A stretch of DNA of 7,543 bases, from NCBI GenBank assembly GCA_009885425.1, contig VFKS01000300.1:1-7543 (forward strand). Direction: 5' to 3'. Source of the DNA: Novosphingobium sp. GTDB taxonomy: Bacteria; Pseudomonadota; Alphaproteobacteria; Sphingomonadales; Sphingomonadaceae. Position numbers and translations under genes: made by a program. This document shows positions 1 through 6,216 of this stretch, one piece after another (the first letter of the stretch is position 1; each line of letters starts with the position of its first letter). Below the pieces are notes generated by a model, which worked only from the letters and a program-made list of their open reading frames with translations, ran no database searches and was not told the origin of the DNA.

Positions 1-2
1 AG

Positions 3-731
3 GAGACCCTGCGCCTCCTTGTCAGCGGCTATGATGCCAAAAGCATGGCCCGGCAGCTAGGACTTTCGGTCCACACCATCAACGAACGGCTGCGCGATGC
101 GCGGCGCAAAATGGCGACCTCCAGCAGCCGCGAGGCGGCGCGGCTGCTGCGCGAGGTGGAGGAGCAGGACCCCGAATTGCTGGGGGACAAGGGTTTGGGG
201 GATGTATCGGCACCTGCCTCGGCCCAGACTGCCATCCATCCCAGCCAGCGTCCCGGCACGGGGCCACGGACCGGCTGGATGATTGGAGGACTTGTCATGA
301 CCATCAGTGTTGCCCTGCTTGCCCTTTCGGCTCTGTCCGGACCGGGTTCGGCCCCCGCCGTACCTTTGACCGCCGCCGCAGCGCCATCCGCTACCCCAGC
401 AAGCGAAGCTGCAGCGATTGATGCCGCACGGCAGTTTCTGGCGCTGATCGACCGCGATGACTGGACCGCGAGCTGGCAGGCGACCCACCCGTCGTTCAAA
501 CTGCTCAACACGGTCGAATGGTGGGCCGAAATTTCGACAAAGGTCCGCGGCCAATTCGGCACGATAAAATCGCGCGAACTGACGACCGTCAATTTCGCCC
601 CCGCGCCGCCCAATGGCTATTGGACCATCACGTTCAAGGCCAGCTACAGCAAGCAAGCCAATGTGGTCGAAACGCTGTCGGTGGCTTCCGAAGGCGGCGG
701 CTGGAAGGTAGTCGGGATTACGCTGGAGTGA
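3..731 (+). CDS. LuxR-type HTH, single-pass membrane regulator with C-terminal DUF4019 domain (5' end outside window)
   Basis: The reading frame is open from the first full codon at base 3, so the gene begins upstream of the window. The visible part has about 242 residues. The first ~36 residues form a LuxR/GerE-type helix-turn-helix (ETLRLL, GYDAKSMARQLGLS, VHTINERLRDARRKM). Because this fold normally begins with an L-T-x-x-E element just before ETLRLL, probably only about ten residues are missing. A charged and Pro-rich linker follows, then one hydrophobic helix at bases 276-335 (IGGLVMTISVALLALSAL). An Ala/Pro-rich spacer leads to a domain at about 411-728 resembling DUF4019 (AARQFLALIDRDDWTASWQ near its start, WKVVGITLE at its end). 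The layout implies a cytoplasmic DNA-binding head tethered to the inner membrane with an extracytoplasmic sensing domain, like ToxR but with a LuxR-type HTH. The ligand and target genes cannot be read from the sequence. It converges on phaB with a 30-nt gap. Confidence 0.85.
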   Translation, partial: ETLRLLVSGYDAKSMARQLGLSVHTINERLRDARRKMATSSSREAARLLREVEEQDPELLGDKGLGDVSAPASAQTAIHPSQRPGTGPRTGWMIGGLVMTISVALLALSALSGPGSAPAVPLTAAAAPSATPASEAAAIDAARQFLALIDRDDWTASWQATHPSFKLLNTVEWWAEISTKVRGQFGTIKSRELTTVNFAPAPPNGYWTITFKASYSKQANVVETLSVASEGGGWKVVGITLE

Positions 732-761
732 GGTCGCGCAGAGGCCGGTTCAGTGCCAACC

Positions 762-1484
762 TCAATACATATGCTGCCCGCCATTGACGCTCATAGTCGA
801 TCCGGTGACGAAGCTGCCGTTTTCGGATGTCAGGAACGCCACTGCGCGGGCGATTTCTTCGGCATTGCCGAGCCGCCCGACCGGGATCTTGGCGACGATC
901 TTTTCCAGCACCGGGGCGGGCACGGCGGCGACCATGTCGGTATCGATATAGCCGGGCGCAATCGCGTTGACGGTAACACCGAACTTAGCGCCTTCCTGCG
1001 CAAGCGCCTTGGTAAAGCCGTGGATGCCTGATTTGGCGGCGGCATAGTTGACCTGGCCGTATTGCCCAGCCTGCCCGTTGATCGAACCGATGTTGACGAT
1101 CCGGCCCCAGCCGCGCTCGCGCATTCCGGGAAACGTGGCCTTGGCCATATTGAAGCACCCGCCGAGGTTGATCCGCATGACCTCGTTCCAGTCATCAAAG
1201 CTCATCTTGTGGAGCACGCCATCGCGGGTGATCCCGGCGTTGTTGATGACGATATCGACCGGGCCATATTCGGCGGCGATATCGTTGCAGTTATGGATGC
1301 AGGCTTCGTGATCGCCAACGTCCCAGCGGATCGAGGGGATACCGGTACGGGCGGTGAAGGCCTTGGCCTTTTCCTCGTTCCCGCCATAGTTGGCAATGAC
1401 GGTATGCCCCTGCTTGTGTAGCCGCAGACAGATTGCCTCGCCAATGCCTCTGGTGCCGCCGGTTACGATTGCCACACGTGCCAT
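762..1484 (-). CDS. phaB: Acetoacetyl-CoA reductase (PhaB/PhbB), short-chain dehydrogenase
   Basis: This 240-residue cytoplasmic SDR enzyme is predicted to reduce acetoacetyl-CoA to (R)-3-hydroxybutyryl-CoA with NADPH, the second step of polyhydroxybutyrate synthesis. Visible motifs are the Rossmann dinucleotide site TGGTRGIG at residues 8-15, NNAG at 81-84, and the catalytic Ser134, Tyr147 and Lys151 (YAAAK). The NNAGITRDGVLHKMS segment, INGQAGQYGQVNY around the active site and the C-terminal NGGQHMY favour PhaB over FabG, its closest relative. Length is normal for the family. The ATG at 1484 is preceded by a good ribosome-binding sequence, GAGAAGGA (complement of 1490-1497), about 5 nt upstream. 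No phaA or phaC lies in the window, so here it stands alone. The left neighbour is convergent. The right neighbour is on the same strand but separated by 113 nt containing a strong hairpin, so phaB probably has its own transcript. FabG-like activity on other substrates cannot be excluded. Confidence 0.93.
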   Translation of the reverse strand: MARVAIVTGGTRGIGEAICLRLHKQGHTVIANYGGNEEKAKAFTARTGIPSIRWDVGDHEACIHNCNDIAAEYGPVDIVINNAGITRDGVLHKMSFDDWNEVMRINLGGCFNMAKATFPGMRERGWGRIVNIGSINGQAGQYGQVNYAAAKSGIHGFTKALAQEGAKFGVTVNAIAPGYIDTDMVAAVPAPVLEKIVAKIPVGRLGNAEEIARAVAFLTSENGSFVTGSTMSVNGGQHMY

Positions 1485-1530
1485 GACCGTCCTTCTCCCT
1501 TGGATCGATTGCGTAGGGGCAAGTCTAGCA

Positions 1531-1558
1531 GCAGCCTGCTTCCCGGCAAGCGGGCTGC
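1531..1558 (-). terminator. Strong hairpin between the 1598-2356 gene and phaB, candidate terminator
   Basis: GCAGCCTGCTT (1531-1541) pairs with AAGCGGGCTGC (1548-1558) as an 11-bp stem with one G-U type wobble and a 6-nt loop CCCGGC. Read on the minus strand it lies 40 nt after the stop codon of the upstream gene and 46 nt before the phaB start. It could end transcription of that gene or structure the phaB leader. There is no U-run after the stem on the minus strand, so it is not a textbook intrinsic terminator. Confidence 0.45.
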
Positions 1559-1597
1559 ATAGCTATTTGGTCTTTGGATGAAGGTTTAGACTGGCGT

Positions 1598-2356
1598 CTA
1601 GAATCGGAATTGAGTGCCGACGTAAATCGCCTGCGTATCCTGCTTGCCATCGGTCAGCGGCAGCAAGCGATCACGGTCCGAGGTAACCCGGACCCCGGCG
1701 GTGACATCAAGGTTGCGGGTCACACGGTACGAGCCACCGACACCCACAGTCTGATCGCTTTGTTCAAAGGTACGCGGGCTGCGGCCGGTCTTTTCCCGCT
1801 CATCCAGTTCGATCCGCGGGGCAAACCGCGAAGAGGACGGCGCAACGCCGGGTTTGGGCTTGTAGGCCGCCAGATCAGGCATCGCGGCGTTGTTGGGCGT
1901 CGCGGCCGGAACCGTGGCGCCGGTGTTCTGGGCAAAGCTTCGGTAGCCGCGGGCCGCGCCAAGACTATAGGCGGTCGGTGCGATCCCCAGACCCGGCTGG
2001 ACCTGCGCGATTTCTGCTGCGGGCCGCTGGAATGCCAGCGCAGCCGCGCGGCTATCGACGCGAACAGCCACGGTGACCTGCCCATCCAAACGGCTTGGGG
2101 TTGCGGCCGGGGTGAAGCGATAGGTGCGGTCCTTTGATAGGGCGCGAACCGTGATCGAACGGGCCAGCCGCGGATCGACTTCAGCAGGCTGGAATCCACT
2201 TTCCACCACATCTGGCGTGGCGGGCAGCGAATCGAACCGGCTGGCAAAGGCCAGCACGGCGGATGGCAGCGCAAGCAGGCCAACCGCGCCAAAGAGCAGC
2301 GCTGCGCCGGCACCGCCGCCGCGCTTACGCTTGTCCTTGTTCTGCCGCTGGGCCAC
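1598..2356 (-). CDS. Exported protein of unknown function with beta-rich, Phe-terminated C-terminus
   Basis: I do not recognise the family. From the GTG at 2356 the protein has 252 residues. Residues 7-13 are basic (KDKRKRG), followed by a hydrophobic segment at about 17-38 ending AVLAFA, so it looks like a Sec signal peptide with cleavage near SRFDS, or possibly an N-terminal membrane anchor. Residues ~60-110 are mixed. Residues ~110-195 are Ala/Pro-rich and likely low in structure. The last ~50 residues alternate polar and hydrophobic residues (VGVGGSYRV, LDVTAGVRV, AIYVGTQFRF) and end in Phe, as in outer-membrane beta-barrel C-termini, although this is too short for a full barrel. An ATG at 2407 would add 17 residues, but it has no ribosome-binding site and lies upstream of the transcription start expected from the best promoter. 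A small hairpin, TTTAGAC/GTCTAGA (1585-1602), overlaps the stop codon. Confidence 0.75.
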   Translation of the reverse strand: MAQRQNKDKRKRGGGAGAALLFGAVGLLALPSAVLAFASRFDSLPATPDVVESGFQPAEVDPRLARSITVRALSKDRTYRFTPAATPSRLDGQVTVAVRVDSRAAALAFQRPAAEIAQVQPGLGIAPTAYSLGAARGYRSFAQNTGATVPAATPNNAAMPDLAAYKPKPGVAPSSSRFAPRIELDEREKTGRSPRTFEQSDQTVGVGGSYRVTRNLDVTAGVRVTSDRDRLLPLTDGKQDTQAIYVGTQFRF

Positions 2357-2362
2357 TGAACG

Positions 2363-2368
2363 CTCCTT
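2363..2368 (-). promoter_or_regulatory. Ribosome-binding site deciding the GTG start at 2356
   Basis: The minus strand reads AAGGAG, then 6 nt (CGTTCA), then GTG. This is the best Shine-Dalgarno match near any start of the minus-strand gene and fixes the start at 2356 rather than the in-frame ATG at 2407. Confidence 0.7.
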
Positions 2369-2395
2369 CGAGTCCCGCAATCCGGGACCGCCGCG

Positions 2396-2424
2396 ATTGT
2401 CGCGCATTTAACGCAAAAATCCAA
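2396..2424 (-). promoter_or_regulatory. Candidate sigma70-type promoter for the minus-strand exported protein gene
   Basis: On the minus strand, TTGGAT (complement of 2419-2424) and GACAAT (complement of 2396-2401) are separated by exactly 17 bp, giving 3/6 and 4/6 matches to the consensus boxes. Transcription would start near 2389, leaving a leader of about 33 nt that begins with a small hairpin (2372-2388) and ends with the AAGGAG site. The weak -35 fits a promoter that needs an activator. Confidence 0.4.
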
Positions 2425-2444
2425 GGTCGAAATGGTCTGCTGCC

Positions 2445-2462
2445 GCTGAACGCTGGCTGAAC
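2445..2462 (-). promoter_or_regulatory. Direct-repeat operator, minus orientation: GTTCAGC-N4-GTTCAGC
   Basis: The minus strand reads GTTCAGC CAGC GTTCAGC: two identical heptamers whose starts are 11 bp apart, one helical turn. The site lies about 20 bp upstream of the -35 of the minus-strand promoter, near -56 to -73. The 7-4-7 layout is the one used by OmpR/PhoB-family response regulators, for example the Pho box. The cognate regulator is not known from the sequence. Confidence 0.5.
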
Positions 2463-2480
2463 CCGGCCTGCCCGATGGCC

Positions 2481-2498
2481 ATTCAGCGGCGGTTCAGC
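2481..2498 (+). promoter_or_regulatory. Direct-repeat operator, plus orientation: (A/G)TTCAGC-N4-GTTCAGC
   Basis: The plus strand reads ATTCAGC GGCG GTTCAGC, the same heptamer and same 11-bp period as the box at 2445-2462 but facing the opposite gene. The first copy differs by one base. A TATAGC at 2511-2516 lies 12 bp after it, which would match activator-dependent promoters in which the box replaces the -35. A second possible promoter (2531-2558) lies further downstream. The two boxes together form an inverted arrangement centred near 2471. Confidence 0.5.
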
Positions 2499-2530
2499 GC
2501 CTCGACCGGTTATAGCGCCGCACAGCAGAC

Positions 2531-2558
2531 TTGCCGCGCGAGCCGCCTCGGCTATAGA
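2531..2558 (+). promoter_or_regulatory. Candidate sigma70-type promoter for the DUF3576-leuS-lptE-holA operon
   Basis: TTGCCG (2531-2536) and TATAGA (2553-2558) are separated by 16 bp, with start of transcription expected near 2565 and a leader of about 38 nt. The -10 lies in the loop of a small inverted repeat, GCCTC/GAGGC (2545-2561 region). TATAGC at 2511-2516 is an alternative -10 that would place the direct-repeat operator over the -35 position. Confidence 0.4.
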
Positions 2559-2602
2559 GGCTGCGAACCGGCAAACAGGCTGGCAAACGTACAAACAACC
2601 GG

Positions 2603-3082
2603 ATGGATCGAATGACTGTCAGCACGTATTCCACAGTGAACATCCTGGGCAAATCGGCCCGCGCCGGACTGATTGCGCTCGCCGCAGTATCGCTCGCCGC
2701 CTGCGGTGGGGGCAAGGACCGCCCCAAGGCTGATCTCGCAGCCAGCAAGATCACCACGATCGGGGTCAATTCGTACCTGTGGCGCGCCAGCCTTGAAGCG
2801 CTGAGCTTTATGCCGCTACTGCAGACTGACAGCAACGGCGGGGTGATCGTGACCGATTGGTATACCAATCCGAACAACCCCAATGAGCGGATGAAAGTGA
2901 CCGTCACGATCCTCGATCAGGATCTGCGCGCTGATGCGCTGCGGGTGGCCGCCAGCCGCCAGGCGCTGACAAACGGCGTATGGGTTGATGCCCCGGTTCA
3001 GGCCGCCACCATCCAGAAGCTGGAAGACGTGATCCTGACCCGCGCCCGCGACCTGCGCCGCCAGGCTTCGGCAGGAAATTGA
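2603..3082 (+). CDS. DUF3576-family lipoprotein
   Basis: This 159-residue protein has a lipoprotein signal peptide: a hydrophobic stretch at residues ~20-33 (AGLIALAAVSLAAC) ends in a lipobox L-A-A-C with the modified cysteine at position 34, followed by GGGKDR. It should be exported and lipidated. Cys+1 is Gly, not the inner-membrane retention residue Asp, so outer-membrane sorting is more likely. The mature part (IGVNSYLWRASLEALSFMPL, GGVIVTDWYTNP, then a region rich in VTVTILDQDLRADALRV) matches what I know of DUF3576, an alphaproteobacterial family without an established function. It is often found next to leuS and lptE, as here, which hints at a role in envelope assembly; that is inference. 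The ribosome-binding site is weak, and the ATG at 2612 (residue 4) is an equally possible start. The stop lies 114 nt before leuS, a gap filled almost entirely by a palindromic repeat. Confidence 0.85.
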   Translation: MDRMTVSTYSTVNILGKSARAGLIALAAVSLAACGGGKDRPKADLAASKITTIGVNSYLWRASLEALSFMPLLQTDSNGGVIVTDWYTNPNNPNERMKVTVTILDQDLRADALRVAASRQALTNGVWVDAPVQAATIQKLEDVILTRARDLRRQASAGN

Positions 3083-3088
3083 TTTTGC

Positions 3089-3176
3089 GTCGTCCCGGAC
3101 TTGACCCGGGACCGTTGGCCTCCTGACAGCACCGTCGCGGGCCCCGGCCAGCGATCCCCGCTTGCGCGGGGATGAT
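3089..3176. repeat. Palindromic intergenic repeat (REP-like, two inverted units)
   Basis: Unit A (3089-3120) holds the stem GTCCCGG/CCGGGAC (3092-3098 with 3106-3112, loop ACTTGAC). Unit B (3146-3176, opposite strand) holds the perfect stem ATCCCCGC/GCGGGGAT (3154-3161 with 3166-3173, loop TTGC). Read in their own orientations, the units begin GTCGTCCC and ATCATCCC and end GGGACCGTTGGCC and GGGATCGCTGGCC, so they are diverged copies facing each other. The sequence is of the CGTCATCCCGG...CCCCGCGAAAGCGGGG type, a dispersed intergenic element familiar from alphaproteobacterial genomes. Translation of its minus strand gives the spurious HHPRASGD peptide typical of this repeat. There is no U-run, so it may stabilise or attenuate the mRNA between DUF3576 and leuS rather than terminate it fully. 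Confidence 0.75.
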
Positions 3177-3196
3177 GAGTTGTTAGAGCGACCACT

Positions 3197-5725
3197 ATGA
3201 TTACTGACCGTTTCGATCCAGCCAGCGCCGATCCGCGCTGGCAAGCCGCATGGGATGAAGCCCAAAGCTTCAAGGCCGACGATGCCAGCCCCAAGCCGCG
3301 CAGCTATGTGCTGGAAATGTTTCCCTACCCGTCCGGGCGGATCCACATCGGCCATGTCCGCAACTATACGATGGGCGACGTGCTGGCGCGCTACAAGCGG
3401 ATGCAGGGCTTTGAAGTGCTGCACCCGATGGGCTGGGATTCGTTCGGGATGCCGGCTGAGAATGCCGCGATGGAAAAGGGCGTCCACCCCGGCGGCTGGA
3501 CCCGTGACAATATCAAGGCGATGACCGCGCAGCTCAAACGGCTCGGCTTTGCGTTTGATTGGAGCCGCGAGCTGTCGACTTGCGAGCCAGACTACTACGG
3601 CCACGAACAGGCGCTGTTCCTCGATCTTTATGCGGCCGGGCTGGTTTACCGCAAGGAATCGGCAGTCAACTGGGATCCGGTTGATATGACCGTGCTGGCC
3701 AATGAACAGGTGATCGACGGGCGCGGCTGGCGCAGCGGTGCGCTGGTTGAAAAGCGCAAGCTGAGCCAGTGGTTCCTGAAGATCACCCAGTTCGCCGACG
3801 AGCTGCTGGATGGCCTCGCTGGCCTCGACAAGTGGCCCGACAAGGTCCGGCTGATGCAGGAAAACTGGATCGGCAAATCGCAGGGCCTGCAATTCAAGTT
3901 CTGCAGCGCTGACGGTGCGACCGAGGTTGAGGTGTTCACCACCCGGCCCGACACGATCTTTGGCGCCAGCTTCGTCGCGATTGCAGCCGAACATCCGATC
4001 GCGCAAAGCCTCGCCGCCGACCCCGCCGTGGCCGATTTTATAGCGCTGTGCCGCAAGGGCGGGACCACCGCTGCGGAGATCGAGACTCAGGAAAAGCTCG
4101 GCTTTGATACCGGCCTGCGGCTGAAGCATCCGTTTGACGATGGCGCCGAACTGCCACTCTATATCGCCAATTTCGTGTTGATGGACTACGGTACCGGCGC
4201 GGTGTTCGGCTGCCCGGCGCACGATCAGCGCGATATCGATTTCGCCCGCAAATATGGCCTGCCGGTAACCCGGGTGGTCGCCGATGGTGATCTGACCGAC
4301 CCGGTGTTCGCCGGCCACGAAGCCTATACCGGCCCCGGCGCTTTGGTGAATTCGCGGTTCCTCGATGGCCTGAGCGTCGAGGCCGCGAAGGCCGAGGTCA
4401 TCACCCGGGCAGAACAAGGCCAATGGGGCCAGGGCACCACTGTCTGGCGGCTGCGCGATTGGGGCGTTTCGCGCCAGCGCTATTGGGGCACCCCGATTCC
4501 GTTCATCCATTGCGAGGCTTGCGGCGTAGTGCCGGTGCCCAAAGACCAGCTGCCCGTGGTGCTGCCAGAGGATGTCAGTTTTGACATTCCCGGCAATCCT
4601 TTGGATCGCCACCCCAGTTGGAAGCACGTGGACTGCCCGCAGTGCGGCAAAGCGGCGCGGCGCGAGACCGATACGCTTGATACGTTCACTAACAGCTCAT
4701 GGTACTTCCTGCGCTTTGCCAGCCAGCCGGGCGACAAGCCGTTCGATCCTGCAGTGGTCAAACAGTGGCTGCCGGTCGATCAATATATCGGCGGGATCGA
4801 ACACGCGATCCTGCACCTGCTCTATGCCCGGTTTTGGACCCGCGCCTTGGCGCACATCGGTATGATCGACGTGAAGGAGCCGTTCGCCAGCCTGTTCACG
4901 CAAGGGATGGTGACGCATGAAACCTATTCGCGGATCGAACCCAGCAACGGTCAACCGGTCTATTTCAGCCCAGCCGAAGTTGAGCGCGGTGGTGAAGCGG
5001 CGGCGCTGAAGGCCGATGGCCAGCCGGTTGAAATCGGCCGGGTCATCAAGATGTCGAAGAGCAAAAAGAATGTCGTCGATCCTGACGATATCATTGCCCA
5101 ATACGGCGCCGATGCGGTCCGCTGGTTCATGCTGTCTGACAGCCCGCCCGAGCGCGACCTGCCGTGGTCCGAGGCCGGGATCGAAGGCTGCGCGCGGTTC
5201 GTTCAGCGGCTATGGCGGCTGTTCGGGCAGTATGATGCTGCAGCCACGGGCGAGGACAAGCCGCTGGACCGAAAGCGCGATCAGACCGTCGCTGCTGCTG
5301 CGGACGACATCACCGCACTGGGCTTTAACAAGGCCGTGGCGCGGATTTACGAACTGACCGGGGCTACCGAAAAGTCGCCCCCATCGGCGAGCCGGTCCGC
5401 TGCGATCCGCACTATCCTGCTGCTGGTTGCGCCGATGATGCCGCACCTGGCCGAGGAAGCATGGGCGTCGATTGGCGAAACTGGCCTGATCGCCGATGCG
5501 GCCTGGCCGCCGGTCGATCCGGCCCTGCTGGTCGAAGACGAAGTGACCATCGCGATCCAGGTGCTGGGCAAGCTGCGCGATACCGTGACCGTACCCAAGG
5601 GTATGGCCCGCGAAGAGCTGGAGGCGCTTGCACTGGCATCCGAGAAGGTCCAGCGTGCGCTTGATGGCAAGGCAGTAAAGAAGGTGATCGTAGTGCCCGA
5701 CCGGCTGGTCAATCTGGTAGCATGA
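3197..5725 (+). CDS. leuS: Leucyl-tRNA synthetase
   Basis: This 842-residue cytosolic class Ia enzyme charges tRNA-Leu with leucine using ATP. The Rossmann catalytic core carries HIGH at residues 50-53 ([16 protein letters not shown]) and KMSKS at 618-622 ([15 protein letters not shown]). The CP1 editing domain has the Thr-rich TTRPDT at 248-253 and the conserved GCPAHDQRD with Asp343, the residue that binds the amino group of mischarged amino acids, so editing should be intact. A zinc-binding insertion is indicated by C439-x2-C442 and C480-x2-C483. [13 protein letters not shown] and the C-terminal domain with [19 protein letters not shown] complete the family pattern. Length agrees with about 860 residues in E. 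coli. The ATG at 3197 is followed directly by the typical N-terminus but has only a weak ribosome-binding site. The stop overlaps the lptE start. No separate promoter was found, so it is probably transcribed from upstream of DUF3576. Confidence 0.98.
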   Translation: MITDRFDPASADPRWQAAWDEAQSFKADDASPKPRSYVLEMFPYPSGRIHIGHVRNYTMGDVLARYKRMQGFEVLHPMGWDSFGMPAENAAMEKGVHPGGWTRDNIKAMTAQLKRLGFAFDWSRELSTCEPDYYGHEQALFLDLYAAGLVYRKESAVNWDPVDMTVLANEQVIDGRGWRSGALVEKRKLSQWFLKITQFADELLDGLAGLDKWPDKVRLMQENWIGKSQGLQFKFCSADGATEVEVFTTRPDTIFGASFVAIAAEHPIAQSLAADPAVADFIALCRKGGTTAAEIETQEKLGFDTGLRLKHPFDDGAELPLYIANFVLMDYGTGAVFGCPAHDQRDIDFARKYGLPVTRVVADGDLTDPVFAGHEAYTGPGALVNSRFLDGLSVEAAKAEVITRAEQGQWGQGTTVWRLRDWGVSRQRYWGTPIPFIHCEACGVVPVPKDQLPVVLPEDVSFDIPGNPLDRHPSWKHVDCPQCGKAARRETDTLDTFTNSSWYFLRFASQPGDKPFDPAVVKQWLPVDQYIGGIEHAILHLLYARFWTRALAHIGMIDVKEPFASLFTQGMVTHETYSRIEPSNGQPVYFSPAEVERGGEAAALKADGQPVEIGRVIKMSKSKKNVVDPDDIIAQYGADAVRWFMLSDSPPERDLPWSEAGIEGCARFVQRLWRLFGQYDAAATGEDKPLDRKRDQTVAAAADDITALGFNKAVARIYELTGATEKSPPSASRSAAIRTILLLVAPMMPHLAEEAWASIGETGLIADAAWPPVDPALLVEDEVTIAIQVLGKLRDTVTVPKGMAREELEALALASEKVQRALDGKAVKKVIVVPDRLVNLVA

Positions 5726-6216
5726 TGCGGCTGGCGGTTCTTGCCTTGGCTTTGCTGCTGTCCGCTTGCGGGCTCAAGCCGATGTACGCCGGCGGGTCGA
5801 GCGGAACCGTGGCGCAGGGGCTGGCGGGGATCGAAGTCTCCCCGATTGAAGGCAAATCGGGCTGGCTGATGCGCAATGCGCTGATCGACCGCCTGGGCGC
5901 CAAGCCCAGCGGCGGCGCGGCGCGATACCGGCTTGATGTCCGGCTTGATGACAAGCTCGAAGGGCTGGGGCTGTTGTCGGACGATACCATCGCCCGTGAA
6001 CGCCGGACGCTGCGCGCGCGTTATCAACTGGTCGATCTGGCGACGGGCGAAATCGTGCTTGATGCCACCGCCGGGTCCGATGCCGGGATCGACGTGGTGT
6101 CGTCGGAATACGCCACCATCGCGGCTGAAAACACCGCGCTGGAAAACCTGACCAAGCAGGTGGCCGACCGGATCGTCACCCGGATTGCCCTGACCCTGCG
6201 CAACGGTATCAAGTGA
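5722..6216 (+). CDS. lptE: LPS-assembly lipoprotein LptE
   Basis: This 164-residue protein begins with a short lipoprotein signal ([16 protein letters not shown]) with the lipidated cysteine at residue 16, followed by [10 protein letters not shown], the typical CG(F/L)xP(L/M)Y start of mature LptE. LptE is an outer-membrane lipoprotein that plugs the LptD barrel and is needed to insert lipopolysaccharide into the outer leaflet. The mature part is beta-rich with a C-terminal helix ([24 protein letters not shown]), as expected. The ATG at 5722 overlaps the leuS stop (ATGA), suggesting translational coupling; the next codon is also ATG and could be the true start. Its own stop overlaps the holA start. 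No strong ribosome-binding site is visible, which fits coupling. In sphingomonads with glycosphingolipids in place of LPS the transported lipid may differ; that point is general knowledge, not visible here. Confidence 0.9.
   Translation: MMRLAVLALALLLSACGLKPMYAGGSSGTVAQGLAGIEVSPIEGKSGWLMRNALIDRLGAKPSGGAARYRLDVRLDDKLEGLGLLSDDTIARERRTLRARYQLVDLATGEIVLDATAGSDAGIDVVSSEYATIAAENTALENLTKQVADRIVTRIALTLRNGIK

Noticed and set aside
762..1484. FabG (3-oxoacyl-ACP reductase) as the identity of the SDR gene.
   Set aside because: The INGQAGQYGQVNY active-site region and the NGGQHMY end resemble PhaB more closely, and no fatty-acid synthesis genes are adjacent.
1574..2137. Plus-strand open frame of 187 residues opposite the exported protein gene.
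   Set aside because: It has no ribosome-binding site and an Arg/Gly-rich composition without signal peptide or domain. The minus-strand frame has a signal peptide, a ribosome-binding site and an orderly C-terminus.
2445..2498. The four GTTCAGC copies as a CRISPR array or a cruciform terminator.
   Set aside because: The units are only 7 bp, with 4-bp spacers inside pairs, and lie upstream of divergent genes where no transcript should end. An operator explains the 11-bp period better.
3101..3187. A separate promoter for leuS within the repeat region (TTGACC at 3101-3106, GTTAGA near 3182).
   Set aside because: No -10 element lies at a workable distance from either possible -35, so co-transcription with DUF3576 is the simpler reading.
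2816..4627. A 603-residue open frame on the minus strand across leuS and the upstream repeat.
   Set aside because: It lies antisense to the unmistakable leuS gene, has no recognisable domain, and part of its translation is just the palindromic repeat (SSPRKRGS). Long antisense frames are normal in GC-rich genes with strong codon bias.
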